Shown here: positions 57,845 to 64,000 of the stretch, one piece after another
Layout of the letters: the number at the start of each line of letters is the position of its first letter
How positions within the stretch are numbered: the first letter of the stretch is position 1
DNA from: Rapana venosa
Lineage: Eukaryota; Mollusca; Gastropoda; Neogastropoda; Muricidae
Direction: 5' to 3'
Length of the DNA: 64,000 bases
NCBI GenBank assembly: GCA_028751875.1
Contig: CM054154.1
Coordinates: forward strand, 54,932,391-54,996,390
Notes under the pieces: model-generated
Told to the model about the DNA's origin: nothing
What the model saw: only the letters and a program-made list of their open reading frames with translations
The model's database searches: none
Position numbers and translations under genes: made by a program

Positions 57845-58204
57845 GTGTCCAATTGTAAAACCTTTTTACCCACATTTTGTGAGCAATCTGTATAAACTGC
57901 ATTTAGAAATCCAAAATTAGCCTTTGCCATTGTTAAATGTCTATTGCACAGCCCAGTAGAGTATTTGCTGTGGTTACTTTATAGTTGTTTCATGTTAACA
58001 ATTTGTTGAATTTAAATTTTTACTCATGTTTAAGATTCCCCCCTCCCGTTTTAATTGCACGAAAATACCAACACACTTGTTATCTAATCAGTCTTTTCTC
58101 TGTCCATTCCCTTTTAGTTCTCTGTTTTAACTTCCACTACATTTTCCACATCCTTTGTCTAATATCACTGAGAGTGAACAGAGGTTAAATTGAAGACAAG
58201 AACA

Positions 58205-61200
58205 ACTTTCAAATTGCACTAATAAGCCGTAATTGATAGTAGCATGACTGACAGGTCTGGGTGAGGATTTTTTGCATAGATAGTGTGTTGTTGATAAGAA
58301 CACCTAGATACTTCACCGCAGTCGATAAAGGGACTGATGTATTGCCGAGTTCTATTAAAGCTGTTGTAATGGAAGAGAGTTTTTTTTTGTCCAACAAGCA
58401 TAAATTGGGTTTTAAATCTGCTTTTAAAACCTGAAATTTTGATCGTGTCACCCCTTTTTTAAATATCTTCAAAGCAGAAGGAAATTTTTAAATTAAACAT
58501 TTGTTTGAATCTGATCACCCTGCGTAAAAATAAATTTTTTGATTTATTAGGGTTTTATTAAAATTTTGAAAGGGGGGCAGTGTAAAGAGTGAAGAAAAAC
58601 GGGGCCCTAGAATTTAATCCCTGGGGGCCCTCCACATTCCAGTTTGGCGGGGTTTTGTTTGAATTTTGTTTACTGCAACGGGTCTGGAATGGGTCGAAAG
58701 GGTATAAATTTAAAACCCAATTTAGGGCTGTGCCATAAGTCGAACGTTTTTTAAGACGGGAAAAGAAGAATTGAGAGTCTATATATCGAAGGCTCCCGAT
58801 AAGTCAGTGAGTGAAAAAGGGAGATTTTTCCCCGATCAGAAGAGAGTAGAAGCGTTTTTTAAAGTTGAAACTAGGGTTTTTTTAGTGCTGGGGGTTTACC
58901 GATGGGCAGACGGGAAACCCAATAAAAGAAGTTTGTTGGAGAAAAGGGTGGTTTGATTGTTTGAGAACTTCATTTTTTTAGAAAAAAAAGGGAAGTTTAA
59001 GGAAACCTTCTATAATTCTTCAGAATGTTGGCTGGTCAAGCCTTTGAGAAGGGGTGGGGACTACACATTTTGATAGCTGATGGAACTTTTCCTAAACAAG
59101 AGATGATTTACTTTTTTCCTTTATAGGGATATAAGTTGTTGTAGGCACTTTGAAAAAGCAGGTAGGGGATCAAGACACATGATTTTATAGTCCATTTCTT
59201 TCAGAATTGTCTGTTTTTCTTCCTCATTTTGTCCGATAAAAGGGAAAAGGAGGGGAGTGTCAGAGTTTGGGGATCGGGAAGTACGGGCGGAAAGAGTCGG
59301 ATTCAGGTTTTGCGCGAATGTTAGGGGACTTTTTCAAAAAAATAAGCAAAAATATAAAAAGGAATTTAAGAGTGGTTTGGGATAAAAAGGCAAAAGGTTT
59401 GGCCTTCACAGACCCAATTTAGAGTAGATTGGGGGGAAAAAGAAAAGATTTCTTTTAAACGGGGCTCAAAAATTTGAGACGTAAATATTTAGGTTTTTTT
59501 CTGAAAAAATTTAAAGATTTGACATTATTTTGTTTTCGAAAAGCTTTTTAATTAAATTTTCCCTTTTTTGTTTTTTTTTTCCCGGCCACTACCGCTCTAT
59601 TTTCCCTACTATTGCCTCTGCACCAGGATGCCCTTGGGTTACCCAGGGTGCACAAAACCCTATCAGGAAGGAAAAACGGTCAGGGGGAGGGGCATGCTCA
59701 AAAGCTTTGCTGAGAAAAACCCCATTGTAGTGTTTAGAGGGGTTTATTGTTGTCAGAGGTTGTGAAAAGGCCCTTTTCAGAAACTTGTGAAAGAAACGTT
59801 TTGAATATCATGGCCTTGAGTTGTGAAATTGACAAAAATTTTTTTTTTCTGATGGGCTTTGCAATGTTTAGAAAAAAAGAAAAAACAAGGGGAATGAAAA
59901 AGAAAGATTATCAGTGATGATACAGATTTTACAGATGGGGGGAAATTTTTGGGAAATTTCCGTCAAAAATTTTGTCCTGATCTGTGGGTTGCAATTTTTT
60001 ACCACGGGAAAAAGGGGAGTGTTTGACAAAGAAAAGAAAGACGTTTGAAAATCCAAAAAACCCCCTTGGTTATAAAATTTGGGAAAATTTTAAAGTCACC
60101 AAAATAAAAGTTTTTTCTGGGAGAGGGGTTGTATGATCCAGGAGTGACTAAAAATCTTGACTGAAAAAAGGGAAAAATTTCAGATTTTTCCCAACGGTTT
60201 GGGAAAGGTGGACGATAAAGACAGCAAAAGTAAAAGGGGCCAGGTGTTTAAAATTTGAGTTCACAACTTCGAAAATTTAGGGAGAAAAAAAGGATGACAA
60301 AAGAAAGACCCTTCGAGTGATCTTTATAAATTTTTGGCAATCCACTCCAGGGGAAAGGGCCCGGGAAAAGAGAAAGGGGTTTTTAAAACCCAAATTTGGT
60401 TGTCATTGTTTTTTTTTTGGGTTTAATGCCATGTGGTTTTAACCATTTTTCCTTGTAAAAAATTTTTAAGATCAATTTTCCCGGGTTCGGGAGAGGGAAA
60501 TCAAAATGAGATCAGTTTTAACTTTCCCGGGGCAAAAATTTGCCTTTGAACAACACAGTGAAGGATGTTAGAAGAACCCACAGAGGTTGATATAAGTTTT
60601 GTAAATTTAAGAAAACCTGTCAAGGAAGGGGATGAAGAGAGGGTTTAAGATTTTGGGAAGAGTGGAAGAGCAACAAAATTTTGGTTTGAAGTCGGGTGTA
60701 AAAGCTGGTGAAAGAACTGGCACGTTCGGGGATTTACAGTTTAAATACACACCAGGGATACACATTTTCAGAACTTTTTTATAAAAGTAAAAAAACAACA
60801 TGAAAAAAGCAGGTGGATCGAGGGAAACAAAGGGAAGTTGCCCTTGGGTTTTTGTGGTAGCATTAGTAATGTCAAAATGAGGAGAGAGACGGATGGGGGG
60901 CCACGGGTTTTGAGGTCGGGCCGTAAACGGGTTCCTCTCTAGTTTTGGGCAGTGGTTAATTCCAAATTTAAAAATTTTTTGGTTTAAGTGGTATGGTTTT
61001 TTTGGTAAATCCCTGTTAGAGCAATGCCTGTCATTTTTCAGCAGTCAAAACCGGGAAAGGGAGAAAATTACGTTTTGTGGGGGAGCCCCTGATTTTCGTG
61101 TTTAAACGAAATTTTTTCACGGGGCAGGCATTTTTTAACAGAAAAAAAGGGTCACAAGGACCACAATTTCATTTGAACAAAAATAAAAAATCAATTTAAA

Positions 61201-61400
61201 TCTTCAAAAAAATTTATCAGAAAATGAAAATTATAAATTAAAGTAATTAAAAATGTAAAGGGATATTAAGGAAAACTTTTCTAAACCATTAAATCCCTCG
61301 GGGATCACAAACACTTAATATAAAATTTGTTTTGCGGAGGGAGAAAAAAGCAAAAAAACAACACTCAAACACAGAGAGAAAACACCCGCTCCCATCCGGA
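58205..61400 (-). mobile_element. L2-like LINE, 5' segment, low base accuracy
   Basis: The minus strand begins with LTQTCQSCYYQLR at 58250 and continues upstream through the RT, linker, endonuclease, leader and 5' UTR (about 60960-61390) in the same order as 17510-20790. It joins the segment at 54125 once LINE-J is removed. From about 58400 rightward homopolymer runs are inflated and many bases are lost, so no useful frame remains. Confidence 0.8.
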
Positions 61401-64000
61401 GCAAATCCAATCCTCTTTTCTTCATTTATTTTTTTGTGAAATACAGTTTTAATTCTTTTTGAAAACACATGCTGACCCTTTTCGTAAGGTAGGCCTTTTG
61501 GTGGGGTTTTGGCCAGATGACAGAATTAACAAATCCGCATACCAGGGGGAATTGGATGTAAAAAGCACATAATGCTTTTTCCCCTTAAATCCTCGTTTTA
61601 TAAAAAAAAAAATTTTAATAAATAAATAAAAAAAAAAATTTAAAACCCTTTTAAAAATTTTATAAACTGTATTTAAAAGTTTTATCAGCCTCCATTTCTT
61701 GAAACCCTTTTTGGTTTAACCTTGTTTTGGCAAGCAGATGGCCCCCCCTTCTTTCGGGTTTTTATGGATTTTTTTTAAACCCCTTTAAAAGGCTCTTCTT
61801 TTAAGGAACTAGGACAAAATTTGGGGGCCTTTTTTGTCCCCAAAAAAAGGGTTAAAAAGTTAGTTTTGTTTCCATCTTTCCGGGGGCTTTAGGGTTTTTT
61901 TTTTTTTTTTTAAAGTTTTTGATGCTTCCCCTAACGTTATTTTTTCCTTCTAAATTATCATTTTTCTTGTTGTTTTAATTTTGGCAGGCTGTGCCATAGT
62001 CTTCTATTTTTTATCTCCTCTGCATCTTTTTTTTTGCCTACAGTGTTTGGGAAAAAAAAATTTTGGTCTTTTCTAGTATGTCTTCAGTCTCTAAGTTTTT
62101 TAAACCACCTTTCGTCTCCCCGTTCCACCATTTTTTTGCTAAATAAAATGTTTTGCCCTCTAATGAACAGTAATACTTGTTTTTTTTTTTCCCCTTATGA
62201 GCCCCACCTAGCATTTTTCGATAAATATTCCATCCATCATCTTTTTTCTTTTTTTCACACCTTCCCTTTCTATCTTTAAAAATTTAAAAATGCCATCTTT
62301 CATTTTAGTTGTAGTGTTTTCTAATCAAAAATTTTTCTTTCTCAAATCTTTTTCTTCATTCTTATTCATTCTTTTCTTTTTACCTATGCCAAGAAACTTT
62401 TGGGCGCTCTTTTTCCCTTCAGAAAAAACATCCAAGAACAGCTGATCAAAAATTTTGTAAATTGTGTTTCTTTCATTGGAATGCTATTGATAATCTCTCT
62501 ATTGAAAGGCAATACAGAATACGGGCCTTTTTGGGATTTTCCGTTTTTGGTAGGGGAATTTTTTCAAACATAAGTTTTCTTTGAGAAGGGAAGAATCAAG
62601 TTTCCACAAATTTTTTGTATCTTTTTGGGGGTTTAAAATTCTAAAAAAATTACTTACGGGCAAACGGGTCATTTCTGACCATAATGGAATCTGCTTCTTT
62701 AAACGAAAGTCACTATTGCATCGACACCAGGAAAAAAATCTTCTTCTTTGCTGGAAAAGACTTGATTTTCTCCAATAAATTACCTACCTCTGTTTAAAAT
62801 TTTCAAAACCAAATATCTGCCTTTTTCAAATTTTTTTTTAAAAAAATTTGTTTAAATTAATTTTGTTTTTTACAAATACATAAATGCATGGCAAGCTTTA
62901 AATCAAACCCAAAAAACTTTAAACTAGAAATAGCGCATGTTTAAAATGAATGAACTTCAAATTTTTACATAACAAAAGAAAGCGGGTATCCGCTTCCTGC
63001 CCCCCCAATACTAAATTTGGGGAAAAATGTTATATTACAGGCTTTTTGTGCACGTTTTTTTTTAAAAACCCTTTTTTAAACTGCCCCAAAAATCTCTAAT
63101 ATTTTTACAATCCCATAAAAAGTGTTTTTTTTTCGAGTCTCGGGTCTCATTACCAAATAAAAAAGTTTTGTTTCAAAAAAACCATCGCATTCAACACCAC
63201 AATTGTACAATGTTTGGGTGAATTATTCTCATCTGAAACCCATTTTTTTTTAAACATTTTTAATTTTAATGTTTTTTTTTACAAAAAAAACTTTTAAATG
63301 GACATTTTCATTAGTTTTTCTTCCCTTTGCGCAACATTTTTGGGAATTTTTTTGCCCTGTTTCCAAAAATTTTCCTAATATTTTTTTTTGTCCCCTTATT
63401 AACACTATCAAGGGTCGCCCAGAATTTTCTGTGTTCAGTCTCCATGATAACACTGGGGAATCCTTTTTGAGCCCCGGTAAACTGGATAAGAATTTTTCAT
63501 GCATGGCTTTTTTTTAAGTATCCCTCCTACCCCACACCCTTTTCCGACTTCAAAGGTTTTTCTGTATCTTTTTCCCAAATGAAAATTACATGTTTTTATG
63601 CTAAAGGATTGTTGGGGTTTAAGAAAAAATTTATGGGAAAAAAAACAACACAGCTCAACAAGTATTCAAAGCATAATATCTTTTTATGTGGGTTCTCAAC
63701 ACTTTCCCGACTTTTAAAAACTAAAAACTTTTTTGGGGCCTGGGTCATTTTTTGTGTTTTTTTTTTTTTTTTGAACATTTTAATGTTTTAAATTCGGGCT
63801 TGAAAAATTTTATTAAAACTATTCCCCCAAAGGGCTGGTCAGAACAAGCTGAAATTTAAAAAAAACCCCCCAAACCCAACCCCCCAATTTTTTTAAAAAC
63901 TGATTTGTTGGTTTTTTTTAAAAGGGAAATTTTTTTAAGTATTTCTTTAAGATCGATCAAACACGCTTTTTACAAAATATTTCGAAAAAAGGAAACATTA
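61401..64000 (-). mobile_element. low-accuracy sequence, probably L1/Tx1-like LINE remnants
   Basis: Homopolymer errors dominate. On the minus strand near 63110-63250 broken frames suggest an end domain of the type C..E..xET..FW.C..I..FWGS, similar to 51107-51319. An 84-codon frame upstream (63504-63250) includes PVLSWRLNTENSGRPLIVLIRG. This is weak support for a decayed L1-group LINE. Nothing else could be read. Confidence 0.3.

Larger units (their letters stand above)
54126..58204 (+). mobile_element. LINE-J with inverted 5' half
   Basis: A 4.1-kb insertion in the L2, flanked by an 11-bp duplication with one mismatch (54115-54125 ACTTTCGAATT; 58205-58215 ACTTTCAAATT). The endonuclease half (54126-about 55390) runs on the minus strand. 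The RT/RNase H half (about 55390-58204) runs on the plus strand and ends ACAAGAACAAC. This arrangement is the classic 5' inversion made by twin priming during target-primed reverse transcription. Confidence 0.92.

Overview
The window holds no recognisable host gene. It is intergenic, repeat-dense DNA from an animal genome, built almost entirely of non-LTR retrotransposons (LINEs) of many clades, short non-autonomous retroposons, and very many microsatellites. The mix of L2/CR1-like, RTE-like, RNase H-bearing Jockey-like, Rex1-like and Tx1/L1-like LINEs, with long CT, GT, TA and GATA tracts, suggests a marine invertebrate, most likely a mollusc such as a gastropod. That assignment is an inference from repeat style only.

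Layout, left to right. 1-870: low-complexity DNA. 868-1858: an intronless copy of a unit whose intron-containing copy lies at 46431-48063 on the other strand. 1859-8835: a stack of LINE fragments, plus an unrecognised 1,088-bp retroposon (7268-8355) inside an L2 fragment with a 13-bp target-site duplication. 8845-12865: a near full-length plus-strand L2-like LINE. 14000-17505: a minus-strand CR1/Daphne-like LINE. 17510-20790: a minus-strand L2-like LINE. A 500-N gap lies at 21107-21606. The sequence after it (21607-26155) repeats the 4.8 kb before it (about 16270-21106), with accuracy falling toward the gap on both sides, so the two contig ends probably overlap and were not merged.

26330-27883: a minus-strand LINE 3' half with a 45-bp minisatellite. 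28470-31720: short retroposons, including two about 140-bp insertions with a shared 5' start and a shared LINE tail. 30576-37850: a nested pile in which a plus-strand LINE (here K) flanks a Rex1-like LINE, which itself carries an RTE insertion and a short retroposon. A second RTE fragment there is split by an RNase H-type LINE. 39860-45845: a near full-length, about 6-kb, two-ORF LINE (here N). 48600-50262: an ORF1/gag-like remnant. 51100-52905: a Tx1/L1-like LINE with a mutated catalytic site. 52906-61400: one minus-strand L2 element split by an RTE fragment and by a LINE whose 5' half is inverted, both with target-site duplications. From about 58400 to 64000 the base accuracy is visibly poor.

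Every coding region is a retroelement open reading frame, and nearly all are broken. No operons, tRNA, rRNA or CRISPR features are visible. The most useful content is the insertion history, readable from target-site duplications, and three candidates for undescribed elements: the 1,088-bp retroposon, the about 140-bp SINE-like family, and the unit present in spliced and unspliced forms. Family letters J, J2, K, M and N are labels used only here.
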